A stretch of 64,000 nucleotides of DNA. Source: Heligmosomoides polygyrus polygyrus (Eukaryota; Nematoda; Chromadorea; Rhabditida; Heligmosomidae). Below, one piece after another: positions 33,288 to 43,424 of the stretch. Every line of letters begins with the position of its first letter. Within the stretch, counting starts at the first letter, position 1. The notes under the pieces were generated by a model, which did no database searches, was not told the origin of the DNA, and was given only the letters and a program-made list of their open reading frames with translations. The translations under genes and the position numbers were made by a program. The stretch spans positions 4,526,001 to 4,590,000 of the forward strand of contig OX377204.1 of assembly GCA_947396885.1 (NCBI GenBank), in the 5' to 3' direction.

Positions 33288-34554
33288 TGAAGCGTATGTC
33301 TGAACGGGGGAGCGAGTCATATGGGGAGAATCCTCACCCCTCAATTAGTGTAAAAATGTGTTTATTTTTTGCCAAGTCGTTAAATCCAATGAGCAGGGGG
33401 TCACAATGGGATACGGCGCCGCACCCGTTTGGGGGTCTTGTACCTGGGCCCGCGATGTTTTTGCAGCCAGTGGCTCGGAGCGCAGGTGGGTCGAGAGTTG
33501 ACTCGTGCGAGAGAGGTCAGGGGTTTGGCTCCCCTGCGTTGCTGCGCTTTCAACTGATTGGCAGAGATTTGGGGGATTCTGACGTCTATACCATTTTCAG
33601 AAGTTTTCTGCGCATTTTCCAGCTGTACGCTGTGGTATTCAACATGATGATGTATACATGTTTAACACCAGTGATACACAGATACAAAGTGCATGAAGCA
33701 GCACTGGGCACCTTACTTGTAGCGTATAAAGGCTGCAGGCTCCTCATAGTCTGTTTCCTACATGCAAAAGCCTCGGAAAAAACCATCCTGCTCGGATTAT
33801 CAAAGGAGACCACGTTGTGACGTCGGAAGTGGTTAAAATGAGAAACGACGAAAATGAGAAATGTGTGCGGATCCCGCAAATTAAGCTAATCGGCATCGAT
33901 ACATTCTTTCCCTTATGTCTGCCTGTCACCTGGAAATCAGAGGTCTCTGAAGGTTTTTTAGAACCTAACACCAATATAAAGCCCTGAACGACCGATATGA
34001 CGCTCATCGTGTCCCTCGAGCGAGGAGGATCCATTGGACCACTCTGGCACGCGACAGGGACGAATGGAGACGCTGCTGGCGCCCGCTCGAACAAGTCGAT
34101 GATCAACCGGACGACAGGTGATACAGGTGAACACCAACAATGTCCGCCGACGGTCGAGTGGTGATCCACCTTCTCACGCTGAAGTGTGGCCCACTTTTAG
34201 ACAAGGAATATTCGAGGGAAGAAATCAAGCTGGGCGAACGGATGGCCAGCATAGTCAAGAACTTCGAAGCAAATCAACCAATCAGTTGATATGCAAAAAT
34301 GCAGCACCGCAGAGGAACCAATCCCTGACCTCCCTCGCACGAGTCAACCCTCTACCCACCTGCGCTCCGAGCCACTGGCTGCAGACGCATCGCGGGCGTA
34401 CAAGACCCCCAAACGCGTGCTGCGCCGTATCCCATTATGACCCCCTACTCCTTGGGTTTAGCGATTTGGCAAAAAATAAACACATTTTCAAACCAATTGA
34501 GGGGTGAGGATTCCCCCTATATGACTCGCTACCCCCGTTCAGATATACGCTTCA
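33288..34554. mobile_element. fold-back element with about 275-bp inverted arms
   Basis: Left arm 33288-33561 and right arm 34276-34554 are inverted copies with an estimated 85-90% identity; both contain TGGGATACGGCGC, AGCCAGTGGCTCGGAGCGCA and TTGACTCGTGCGAG. The centre (33562-34275) holds the 3' end of an RTE element. A degraded single arm appears at about 48820-48980. ORFs in the arms are shadows. Confidence 0.65.
33975..34115 (+). pseudogene. RTE-type LINE, extreme 3' coding end
   Basis: A plus-strand frame reads [20 protein letters not shown], then [20 protein letters not shown] and QPDDR with a stop, the C-terminus of RTE-type LINE proteins. 5' truncation to a short stub is typical of LINE insertion. 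It lies in the centre of the fold-back element. Confidence 0.6.
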
Positions 34555-34559
34555 GACCC

Positions 34560-35180
34560 TTCCCTTGTCAGTGCGGGCACCAGCCCGCTATGTACCGAGA
34601 GAACTAATAAAAATGCCGTCGGTGACATGAGCGCCTTGTGGTGTGCTGGGAATGGGTCTGCACGCTACCTTTTTCACCAGGAACCTTGCCATGGCTCTGA
34701 TACGATGAAGATCTGGAGCACCAGCACTTCGACATGCATTGTTCACAGCTATGTTGATCATCTATAGCCTCATGATCACTGTCATAATGTACTGCCAGTT
34801 CTGATAGCTTGTTCAGGTATCAGGCAAATATGCTGCCTCATACACATACAACTGGCTACGATAGTCATCTTCGTAGGCACTAACTAGCGTTTATAATCCA
34901 GTTGCTTCTCCTCTTATGCGGTGCATTGCAGTCTTAACTGAGGTGCGGTGTTTAAGTGGTGTCCTCCAATGTCTCTGAGGAACACGTCCTCCAACGTCTC
35001 TGAGGACCCAAATGATTCGACATAAGGCCTTCACGGCAGGGAGGGCAATCAATATCGATCGACATTATCGACTTGCACTCAGATTTAACCGATCAGGGTG
35101 GGAGTTAAGTGATTATGATCGACACTGATGATGATGATACTGCAGCATCGTGCGAAGCGCGCAAGTGCGAGACACGCCGT
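34560..35180. other. no gene recognised
   Basis: No exon. A tandem-like duplication of CCTCCAATGTCTCTGAGGA occurs near 34965-35005. Confidence 0.35.
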
Positions 35181-35182
35181 TA

Positions 35183-35317
35183 GCCCTATTTTATACTTAT
35201 GCCGCTGCGCGGCGCGGCACGATGGTCGGGATAGATATCGACCTGGCGGCGCGAAAAATCGATATCTATGACGATCGTAGTACCGCGCCGCGTGGCGGCG
35301 CAAGTATAATCTCGGGC
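35183..35317. mobile_element. 135-bp palindromic Harbinger-type MITE, TTA duplications
   Basis: Ends GCCCTATTTTATACTTATGC and GGCGGCGCAAGTATAATCTC then GGGC. TTA flanks both sides (35180-35182 and 35318-35320). Same length and structure as the copy at 56196-56330. Confidence 0.75.
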
Positions 35318-35320
35318 TTA

Positions 35321-35726
35321 AGCCCCTTTCATACTCGTGGCGGCGGCGGCGGCGGCGGCGGCGGCCCAATGGTTTAGCATAGGAAGGCGGCGGCGATGAC
35401 GTGCCCGAGCGGCGGCCACGGCGGTGGAGGGGTTTTCATACTGGCAGCGGCGACGTCACCGCGGCCACGCCCCGCCACGCCCCTGGCGGCGCCGCCGCCG
35501 GGGCCGCTGCCCGAGATGGCTGGGGCCATTTCGGGCGGCGGCCACGAGGGGCAGCGAGAGCGGCGGCACAGACGAGACCGCTGCGCGTACGCGCGCGCCA
35601 AACGCAATTAGCGCTGGCGGCGGCCGCCGCCACCCCTAGGCGGCGAGAACGGACACCGCCCCTCCACCTGCCGCTGAAGCGGCGGCCGCCGCCGCCGCCA
35701 CCCCTCGGACGAGTATGAAAGGGGCT
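35321..35726. mobile_element. GC-rich 406-bp Harbinger-type MITE sharing a TTA with its neighbour
   Basis: Ends AGCCCCTTTCATACTCGTGG and ACGAGTATGAAAGGGGCT, flanked by TTA (35318-35320 and 35727-35729). The interior is a run of GGC-type repeats with six-frame ORFs of no meaning. Confidence 0.7.
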
Positions 35727-35729
35727 TTA

Positions 35730-36537
35730 GACCCCTTTCATACTTCCAACGCCGAGCGACGCGATGGTAAGTATAGTGGCTAAGGGGTCGTTTAGTGTGC
35801 GCGCGACGCGCGACGCGATGCCATGTGTAGTGGCCAAATTGATCGAGCGACACGACGGCCACTACACAGGCTCCAGGACCTAACTCCAACGCGACGTCGC
35901 GCGCCAGCCGCGTGCAACGTCGCGGCGCTGAAACGCGGACGTGCGCTCGGTGACGCATGGTTAGCCGCGGAGCACGAAATGTTCTCAGTGTTTAAGCTCC
36001 CAGACCAATTTTCTAGCTAGGAACTTAAGATCCAACAGAATGTGGTAGGCTACAGTCTGCAGTAGGACAATTGATCCGAGAACGGGTGATAGTGACCTTT
36101 TTCCGTAGTATGACCATAATCACGGATGAAAATTGACCGAAGAAGTTGTAGTTGGCAAATACTGACGCTAGAAACCATCCACTGACCAGGATTCCTGTAT
36201 AAACTGTCGCTGATCGTCCCATTGAAACCACATTCATATACCATCTTCAAGAAACGTTGAAATAAGGTAAAGGTGTGCCGCATGTCCCTGTAGGAAGCGC
36301 TTCTAGCCGTCGGCAGCATCGGACTGCGACAACTCGTCCACTTTCGTCCCGCACCAAGCGCGACGCCAGGGGGGTTCGCGCGGCGTCGGAGTTATGTCTG
36401 CCCCCGCCACTACACATGGCATCGCGTCGCGTGTCGCGCGCACTAAACAAGGCCTTAATTGTTCGATCGCGTCGCTCAATCAATGTGGTCACAATGCGTG
36501 GCATCGCGCCGCTCGGCGTCGAAGTATGAACGGGGCC
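35730..36537. mobile_element. palindromic MITE interrupted by a second MITE
   Basis: Left end CCCCTTTCATACTTCCAACG and right end GGCGTCGAAGTATGAACGGG. The inner element 35784-36455 has 40-nt-class inverted ends (TTTAGTGTGCGCGCGACGCG and its inverse) and TAA on both sides (35781-35783 and 36456-36458). The inner part keeps about 600 bp with weak ORFs, including a minus-strand frame with a hydrophobic stretch GRSATVYTGILVSGWFLASV at 36150-36230, which I cannot assign. Confidence 0.65.
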
Positions 36538-36855
36538 CTAGGCATGACGGAGCACTTGTGGAAACATATTGCTCGTGGGTTGGTGGTCCTGCATTTCTTC
36601 TGGCTCTCTCCCTTAACCGCACAGCCTCACTGATGGTGAGTCTTTTTTCTCAAAGCTTTCGCTATGTTAAATCTGACCATTGAATAATTTTCTCTATAGC
36701 TTTTCTTAGCATTCTTTGTGTTCTACTAAACATTGGGTTGACAGATCCGTGTGTTCATAATAATAATAACAAGTAATGATAATGAAGGTGTTAAAAAGAC
36801 AAAGCATGTTGAAAGGTGCCCTCTGAACTTCATTGGTTATAAGTTATATAGAATT

Positions 36856-37150
36856 GGGCGCGTGTAGCGCAGTCGGAGTGGGCGACGGCTGTCGCGTGCA
36901 CCCGATACCAGTTCCTGGTTCGGATTTCCTGCCCAGGCCAACCAAGCCTTCCATCCCTCCAGGGTCGGTGAATTGGTACCAGAATTGTCTGGGAAGGATA
37001 GAGCGCTGACTTGTACATCGGCTGGCCACCGCATTCATTGTATGGCCGAATACGCATTCAAGTCGCCTTCACAACATGCCTCCACGACATCCCGTAGAAG
37101 TAGAATGCGTGGCGCATCCCAAAAGGAATTGAGTAGCGCCGGCTCTCGTC
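36856..37150 (+). repeat. family 1 SINE, full length with clear pol III boxes
   Basis: Begins GGGCGCGTGTAGCGCAGTCG (A box), B box CCTGGTTCGGATTTCCTGCC at about 36910, body CTGGGAAGGATAGAGCGCTG, and 3' CATCCCAAAAGGAATTGAGT. This is the best copy for seeing the tRNA origin. Confidence 0.7.
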
Positions 37151-37390
37151 TCGTCTACGTCTTGTAGAGACATGAGAAAAGTGAGAAGAGTTCACAAGAA
37201 AGAGGCGTTGAAACTGGAACGCGGGACACGAAAACGGATATTCTGCACCACTTACGCAATCTTGCGCTTTATCCCTAGGAACTTATGGAGCTCATTGTGA
37301 AGATGAGCTGCACTTGAAAGTGCATGCCTACAAAGGTCTCGTGAAATGAAGTCAACAACCAGGAGCACCTAGCTGCGGAGTTTCATGCAA

Positions 37391-37633
37391 TTATGCGTGG
37401 GAGTGGCCGTCGGTAATTGTGGCGATTACTTGCTGTCGCTGACATTCATGAGAATAAATTCCCATAGGTGCCAGGTGTAAAGTCGCTTTTCCGACGTCTA
37501 TCATGGAGCTATCGATCGCAGGAGGAGGAACGGAAAAGGAGGCTCGTTCAGTGTCGTACTCAACGACGACAACACTCCAGAAGAGCCCACCGAAAGAAAC
37601 CAACGCCACGCAGCTCGCTCTGGTAATCAACAC
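37391..37633 (-). CDS. unidentified ORF with hydrophobic N-terminus
   Basis: An 80-codon minus-strand frame begins near the TA-flanked MITE end at 37644. It has a hydrophobic lead ASCVALVSFGGLFWSVVVVE, then a polar part. It may be an exon cut by the MITE insertion at 37646. No family recognised and no clear splice sites. Confidence 0.25.
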   Translation of the reverse strand: MLITRASCVALVSFGGLFWSVVVVEYDTERASFSVPPPAIDSSMIDVGKATLHLAPMGIYSHECQRQQVIATITDGHSHA

Positions 37634-37645
37634 ATTCCGTTACTA

Positions 37646-38940
37646 CAGGGTGTCTCAAAAAAAGTATACACTGCTTGAAAGGCGATAACGTTGCTCGTGA
37701 AAGTGAAAGTACTGATAAAGTTAAGGGCTCATATTAAAGGTCAGAAAAACAAATTTTCTGACATAGGAGCGGTACGAGCGGGATGCGCCATACACTCGCC
37801 TGAAATTTTGCATTTTACCCTCGATTGATAGTGTTCCGCTTAACCACTTATCACAATTTTTTTTTACAAAATAGCTGTTCCGGTTTATTTCCGCTTATCT
37901 TGAGGTTCAATACTTAAGCACACAATATGGCTTGCGAAAAATGCAAGGTTTCTCAGAAAAATAAAGGCACTATGTGAAAGGTTGCAACGTAGCTGCTGGT
38001 GAATTTTTTGAAAATGTTTGAGACTTACATAAAAGCGCAGGGTAACAAGAGTACTGCGGCGTTCAAATAGTCATGATTGCGCCAAGCCCTCACCTGAAAC
38101 CTTGCATGTTAGACTCGATAGATCGTGAATGGGCTGAATGCTTGTTACTATCTTGCTACTACTTAGCCTGCCTCGCCTCTACTGTGCTTTTTTTAGCGTT
38201 TAGAACTTGACAATTACATGAAAGAAGTGTGGCATGCGAGTTTATTAACTGCACGATTTAAATGTGAGCTGGAGCCCCATTTTACAAGGTTATTTGCAGG
38301 GTCACACGGATTTTGCGGACTGAGACGCAACATCAAGTTGACCGGAGAGGTTATGCAGCATAATTACAGCAACTGTGCGACGGAAAACGGTAAAAGAAGC
38401 ACAGCATAGGTTAATCTGGACAAGTAGTAACAAGACTGTAAATAGCATTCAGCCAATGCACAATCAATCGAGTCTGAATTGCAAGGTTTCCGACCGGCGC
38501 ATGGCACAATCTTGACTATTCACACGTCAAAAAAATTGTTACCCTGTGTTTAATAAGAGTCTCGAACTTTTCCATACGATTCACTAGAAGCTATTTTACA
38601 ACCTTTCACATAGTAACTTCAGTTTTTAAGCATTTTTCGCAAGCAATAGTGTGTGCTCAAGTTTTAAGTCCTAAAAAAGCACAAGTCAATTGATCCGGGC
38701 ACTTTGTGAAGAAATCATAACAAGTAGTCAGGCCAAACACAATCAATCGAGTGTAAAATGCAGAATTTCAGACAGGTGTATGGCGTATTCTACGCCGCTC
38801 ATATGTCAGAAAATTTATATCTTTCCATGCTTTCATATGAGTTTTTAACCTCTTCAGTGACTTTAATTTACTTTACCTTGCTGTGAGCTAAGTTATCACT
38901 TTTCAAACAGTGTATTCATTTTTTAACACACTTTCTATTG
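37646..38940. mobile_element. 1.3-kb long-TIR Tc1/mariner-type non-autonomous element
   Basis: Ends CAGGGTGTCTCAAAAAAAGT and, inverted, AAAGTGTGTTAAAAAATGAA, each next to TA (37644-37645 and 38941-38942). Inverted similarity extends far inward (ATCAATCGAG, AAATTTTCTGACATA motifs on both sides). No transposase frame is visible. Related to 6939-7559. Confidence 0.65.
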
Positions 38941-39294
38941 TAGAATGGCATGAAACTGACCTTCGTAGATTATGAGGAAAGCAGGCATCTTACTCTCATT
39001 TTACGAGTTGTCACAGATGTGGACTTAAGATGGTAGTTTGGTGAGTCGGTACGGCCTCATCTAACTTAAAGCTCAATTAAAGGGTCTAATCGGAATACCG
39101 TTGAAACAGTTTGAACGAGTGTGATCCATGTGCCATGAAATCACGTGTTTTTCCTATGATGTGACATGGACTGTTCGTAGGACAGCCTGTCACTAGGGCC
39201 TGTCACCTGCATTCGAGTATCCGCGTTCAGCTCGGCTCGCAAAAGTGAACAGTTTCCAGTGGCACCACGTGGAGGAACGGACATCGCCACCAAA

Positions 39295-39372
39295 GCGAAA
39301 CACAATCAATCGAGTGTAAAATGCAAAATTTCAGACAAGTGCATGGCGCATTCTACGCCTCATATGTAAAGG
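39295..39372. repeat. fragment of the long-TIR Tc1-type element
   Basis: ACACAATCAATCGAGTGTAA and GCATGGCGCATTCTACGCC match the arm of the element at 37646-38940. Confidence 0.55.
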
Positions 39373-39444
39373 GAGCCGTCGCCGTATGCAGTCTCTACCC
39401 AAATGATTGTTCGGGCTTCACCTGGACCAACAAGTCGATCAAAC

Positions 39445-39545
39445 AGCGCCGTAGGTGACATGGTAGATCATCCTGCCCGTCAAGCAGGGGTACGGGTTCG
39501 GATCCCACCTGACGCTGAAGTTTTGAACGCGATATAACGTCGTTA
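39445..39545 (+). repeat. tRNA-derived SINE-like repeat, family 2, copy e
   Basis: Has a perfect anticodon-like stem (CCTGC-CCGTCAA-GCAGG, anticodon position GTC), B box GGGTTCGGATCCC and the family tail GAAGTTTTGAACGCG. T33 is replaced by C and the T and acceptor stems have mismatches. The GTC loop hints at an aspartate-tRNA ancestor. Confidence 0.6.
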
Positions 39546-39754
39546 TAACAGCATTACGAAATCATTCATTATCAGCATTTATGGTGCAGAGAGGGAAAAT
39601 ACTGAACTGCCCGTCGGCTGACCAACGCAATTCTCGTCAAAGCCGACATACGTGTTCTAGTCGTCTTAACGACACTTTTAGAAATAGGATGTGTTACGAC
39701 CCCTTATAAGGATTGATCAACGACCGTTTTCCTCGTTTAAGACTGGTTAAATGA

Positions 39755-40050
39755 TAAAGGAAAGAAGACGGCGCTACTCCATTCCTTTTGAGAACGCGCC
39801 ACGCATTCTACTTCTACGGGATGTCGTGAAGGCGGTTTGAATGCTTATTTGGCCTTACAATAACTTGCTGTGGCCAGCCAATGAACAAGAAAACGCCTTA
39901 TCCTTCCCAGACAAGTCCGCTACGATTTCACCGATCCCGCAGATGTGAAAGGTTTGGTCGGCCTGGGCGGGAAATCCAAACCGGAAACCTGCTATCGGGT
40001 GCACACGACATGCGACACCTCTCCTGACTGCGCTACACGCGCCCTGAGAC
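39755..40050 (-). repeat. family 1 SINE
   Basis: Inverse motifs GAACGCGCCACGCATTCTAC, GCTGTGGCCAGCCAATGAAC, GGCCTGGGCGGGAAATCCAA and CTGCGCTACACGCGCCC. Confidence 0.65.
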
Positions 40051-40167
40051 AAGTTGCTCTCTTCGGTCAGGTGATCGATAATATCGATCGATACTGGCCT
40101 CCCCATTGAAACTTTCCAACTGATGTGGAGGACTCCTTCGCCATAGTACCCGCGTGCCTCCCACCTT

Positions 40168-40185
40168 CCCCCCCCCCCCCCCCCC
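40168..40185. repeat. poly-C tract, 18 nt
   Basis: The longest of seven G/C homopolymers in the window; others are 1834-1847, 4712-4722, 12283-12295, 17813-17822, 27708-27717 and 47760-47769. Confidence 0.9.
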
Positions 40186-40394
40186 GATCGTTTAAATCTG
40201 GAGGCTGGGAGTCTATCATGTAGCACCTCAGCAAGCCATTCAAAAAGTCACGATATCATTATCGAGGAGACCATCCCCCTTAAACTTTCCTTAGAGCTAA
40301 CGTCAAGAACAAAACCTAGTAAGTGATAGGAAATTGCTGAGTTTTAGCTTTTGACATCAGAATTTAATTATTCCTGATCAATAGTGTTTTGTTA

Positions 40395-40535
40395 GGGTAG
40401 TCGGAAAGGACACCGGCTGTCGCGTGCATCTGAATCCATGTTCTTGGTTCGGAGTTCTCGATCACGTCTGTCCACAAATTGGTGCCAGCTTGGTCCGTAA
40501 GGACAAAATACTGACTTATGTATCATTAGGATAAA
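40395..40535 (+). repeat. family 1 SINE, 5' part
   Basis: AGTCGGAAAGGACACCGGCT (head) and TTCTTGGTTCGGAGTTCTCG (B box), then a diverged body. It meets an oppositely oriented copy at about 40535. Confidence 0.5.
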
Positions 40536-40737
40536 GGATAAACGACACAATGACTTGCGGTGGCCAGCCGATGAACAAGTCAGCGCTTTATCCTTCCCAG
40601 ACAAGTCTGGTACCAATTCACTGACCCCGGAGGGATGGAAGGCTTGGTTGGCTTGGGCTGGAAATCCGAACCAGGAACCTGGTATCGGGTGCAGGCGACA
40701 GTCGGCGCCTCCTCCGACTGCGCTCCACGCGCCCATG
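40536..40737 (-). repeat. family 1 SINE, nearly consensus
   Basis: Inverse of the head and body, very close to the copy at 8580: TGCGGTGGCCAGCCGATGAA, CTTTATCCTTCCCAGACAAG, CCTCCTCCGACTGCGCTCCA. Confidence 0.7.
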
Positions 40738-41313
40738 TATCATTACTTCTATTTATTACACGAGCATGCCTAGGTGGGTTATAACAACAACTTCCATAGG
40801 ACGATTTGCCGAAAGGAGCGAAATCGTTAATGTTGTAAAATGGTTATAACAGAACACGAACACAAACAGCAACAAAAAATTAATGAGATTGATGAACGAA
40901 AAGCATCTAGTAGGTGCATGGCTATATAAGAACTTAAGTGATGGCTCAGAAACTTCATACAGGAAGACAGATACGTGGTGTCGTATCCTTTTTCAAGTTT
41001 GTTACAGTGTTGTCATAATGTTATATGCTTGACCTGAGTGTGAAGAAATTGAGCCTACAACTGAGCTTGACTCTGCCCATATCTGACACATCCACTTTGA
41101 GTATTCACTGTCCTCAATGTCATTATGTCTAACACTTCATGCCAACGGTATCGTGGATTCTGGTGGTTCAGTGGGTTTTCTTATTCAAGTTTATTGCCAC
41201 AAAATCTACAATATACCTGACGATAATGGGAAACACTATGATAATATAAGCGACAACAGGTGAAACTACTACAGCAACACGACGCTAGGAGTAAGTAGTA
41301 TGCAATAGAATAA

Positions 41314-41517
41314 ATGAGTGGGTATAACAATACGGAAGGGGATGATAGGGAGGTAGCCAGAGGACCAACCCAGCGGAGGATGCTCAGAAGCCCAAAAAAA
41401 CAACGGAGGCTCATTGTAGCCCGCGACGTCGATGAGAAGCAAGAACTCGACCCGCCTTCCAAAAGAAGTCGCGTAGGAAGGACAGACCTCGACATGGGTG
41501 GTTTTGTGAAGAATTAA
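41314..41517 (+). CDS. unidentified small basic ORF
   Basis: 67 codons from ATG at 41314. Two basic clusters (RSPKKQRR and PPSKRSRVGR) resemble nuclear localisation signals; ends MGGFVKN. No splice signals or family. The minus strand also has overlapping ORFs, so this is weak. Confidence 0.2.
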   Translation: MSGYNNTEGDDREVARGPTQRRMLRSPKKQRRLIVARDVDEKQELDPPSKRSRVGRTDLDMGGFVKN

Positions 41518-41529
41518 TAGTACTTCGTC

Positions 41530-41690
41530 TGACTTGACCATTGGCAGGCCAACAGAAGTCGTTATGTGGGCCAAATACGCACTCAAGTCGTCTCCACAAT
41601 ATCCCGTAAAAGTATTGTAGAATATAGCGAGCACACCACATCTTTCAAAGGGACTGAAACTAACGCCATCCTTCATCCTTAACATAATAA
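41530..41690 (+). repeat. family 1 SINE, 3' part
   Basis: GGCCAAATACGCACTCAAGT, ATCCCGTAAAAGTA and AACGCCATCCTTCATCCTT match the 3' half. Confidence 0.5.
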
Positions 41691-41825
41691 CTTGGAGAGC
41701 TAAGTCCTGGACACGTTAGGCAGTAGAACCTTGGTAATCAGAGGAGCAGTAAGTTCTTCCCTTAATAAGCTAGAAATAACGTATTGTCCATATTCTAGTG
41801 CTTCTGGAGGATCCTGACGATCTTT

Positions 41826-42392
41826 CTATTCAGTGAGAGGGCTCAATGGTATAGAGCAGTATGAAGTCTCAGTTAGCAAACCAAAGTCGGATACTGCTGC
41901 GCATTTCAGCCGGAAACACCTGCTGAGTGAAAGCGAGGTGGCGCTGCTATCAACACGGCGGAGAGTCCTTGGACACACCGCCCTCAGAGAGGGGCGGGGC
42001 GAGCGGCGCGCCGAGGACAAGATGTCCGGGTCCCTGCCATCACATGGAGGCGTCGCATTCCTAATCACTTCCCTTGGCCCTGCAGCTCTATCCTGAACTG
42101 ATTTCGTTCTTGAGACAAGAGTCAGAATCTCGTTCACCATATTTGGAGGAAAAGAGTTTTCAGCTGCAGCGCCAAGGCTTTCTTCAGGTCCTGTCACATT
42201 GCTCAGCACTAAAGCGTCGTCCGCATTTTCCGACAAGTGCAGCAAGGTCTTAGCGAGATATGTCATGACAACAACGCGCCCATCCACTAGAAAGTTCGTC
42301 AACACGATTACATTTACAATACACAGAGAATTGTCTGATCCTTGGAAAGAGATGACGGTGAGCCGGTTTTGCGCACAATTACGGATAAGCAC
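41826..42392 (-). CDS. unidentified 188-codon ORF, possible host exon
   Basis: The longest plausible minus-strand frame outside known repeats. It reads NVIVLTNFLVDGRVVVMTYL, LAKTLLHLSENADDALVLSN, VTGPEESLGAAAENSFPPNM, then becomes arginine/proline/serine-rich towards the end. A possible acceptor CTCTTTCCAAG precedes GATCAGAC near 42343. SNVTGPEE faintly recalls the SNVPGP motif of wax-ester synthase/DGAT-type acyltransferases, which is a weak hint only. The second half may be read-through past a donor (ATG|GTGAAC at about 42147). Confidence 0.35.
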   Translation of the reverse strand: MLIRNCAQNRLTVISFQGSDNSLCIVNVIVLTNFLVDGRVVVMTYLAKTLLHLSENADDALVLSNVTGPEESLGAAAENSFPPNMVNEILTLVSRTKSVQDRAAGPREVIRNATPPCDGRDPDILSSARRSPRPSLRAVCPRTLRRVDSSATSLSLSRCFRLKCAAVSDFGLLTETSYCSIPLSPLTE

Positions 42393-42889
42393 TTAATGTA
42401 GAACTCTTGACCGGAATCATCCAGAGTCTCTAGTTGAGGCGAAAATTTAAGAAATTGTGGCGAAAATTGAAAGAATCTAGAGAAAAGAGCGACATTCAAC
42501 TTGCCTCAACTGTCTCCGTAATCGAACCGGCTGGAAAATGACTTCAGAGTTCCCCGAGATGCGTTTCCCAGACGTCTCCTATCAGCTGTTAGGTTTTTGG
42601 ACGACGTCACGCCAATTAACGACGGCTTCCCGCGCAGCAAACTTGTCCAAATAGGGCGGCGCGGGCAGGGCGGGAAGTGGGCGGCGGGCAGCACGGTATA
42701 CCGAACGACAGCCCCCCAGCAACACCCTACGTCGTGGACACGCCCACTACTATGCGAGGTTCCTTTGAATCACGTCAAGTTCAGTCAAATAAAAAAAAAT
42801 TTTCTTATTTTTTTAAGACATATCTTACATATGCATGTAACAGACAACGTAAAACGAGCCGAAGAATAGCATTCAGCAAATACGCACTA

Positions 42890-43110
42890 TTGAGCAAACA
42901 GCACACTTGTTATATACCAATTTCACACTTTTCAAACCAAATTAGGCACTTTTCACGTCAAATTGGTACACTCTTCTATGCTGGCTTGTGAACTTTGAAG
43001 TCAAATTGAACGTCTTTCAAATCGAGAAGAGCTTCTTACAGGTTAAATAAAGACTCTCCGAGATGGCTAGAATAATTTTCTGTTCAGGAAAAACTTAGAA
43101 TAACTTGAAC
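42890..43110 (+). repeat. CACTTTTCAAA-type dispersed repeat
   Basis: Motifs CACTTTTCAAACCAAATTAG, ACTCTTCTATGCTGGCTTGT and AGACTCTCCGAGATGGCTAG correspond one by one to 58590-58750. Partial relatives occur at about 8960-9030 (inverse) and 52845-52900. Confidence 0.5.
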
Positions 43111-43194
43111 TCTCGACTCTTAGCCTACTAAGTTTTAAACCCACTCCATTGCCAAGAGTGGGCTGAGCAGGGAGACAATCCTCTGAGATAAGCC

Positions 43195-43397
43195 GGTATA
43201 TGTCGCGTAGGTGAGCAGCATTGGTAGGTAGGAACGCCTAAACCAATCAGACCGCATGGAGTGGGCATGCCATTTAGGGAGGGTATGTATAGTTGGCACC
43301 CTGATGGGCTCACATGTGTTCGGCCTGCGCTCTGTTTGGTTACTATTGGCTGGCGCGCTCCCACCTAGCAATGCTGCTCACCTACGCGACATGTACC
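43195..43397. mobile_element. 203-bp MITE with exact 8-bp target duplication, GGTACATGTCG family copy 2
   Basis: Left end GGTATATGTCGCGTAGGTGA and right end TCACCTACGCGACATGTACC. GATAAGCC stands on both sides (43187-43194 and 43398-43405). Inner inverted repeats include GAGCAGCATTG. Confidence 0.8.
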
Positions 43398-43424
43398 GAT
43401 AAGCCTAGCTTTTGCCTGCAAGCG

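Noticed and set aside
33236..33820. 194-codon plus-strand ORF
   Set aside because: Its first half is one arm of the fold-back element; the opposite arm gives the mirror ORF at 34118-34507.
35085..35960. Many overlapping ORFs in all frames, some glycine/arginine-rich
   Set aside because: They arise from GGC-rich palindromic MITEs with TTA duplications and are not genes.
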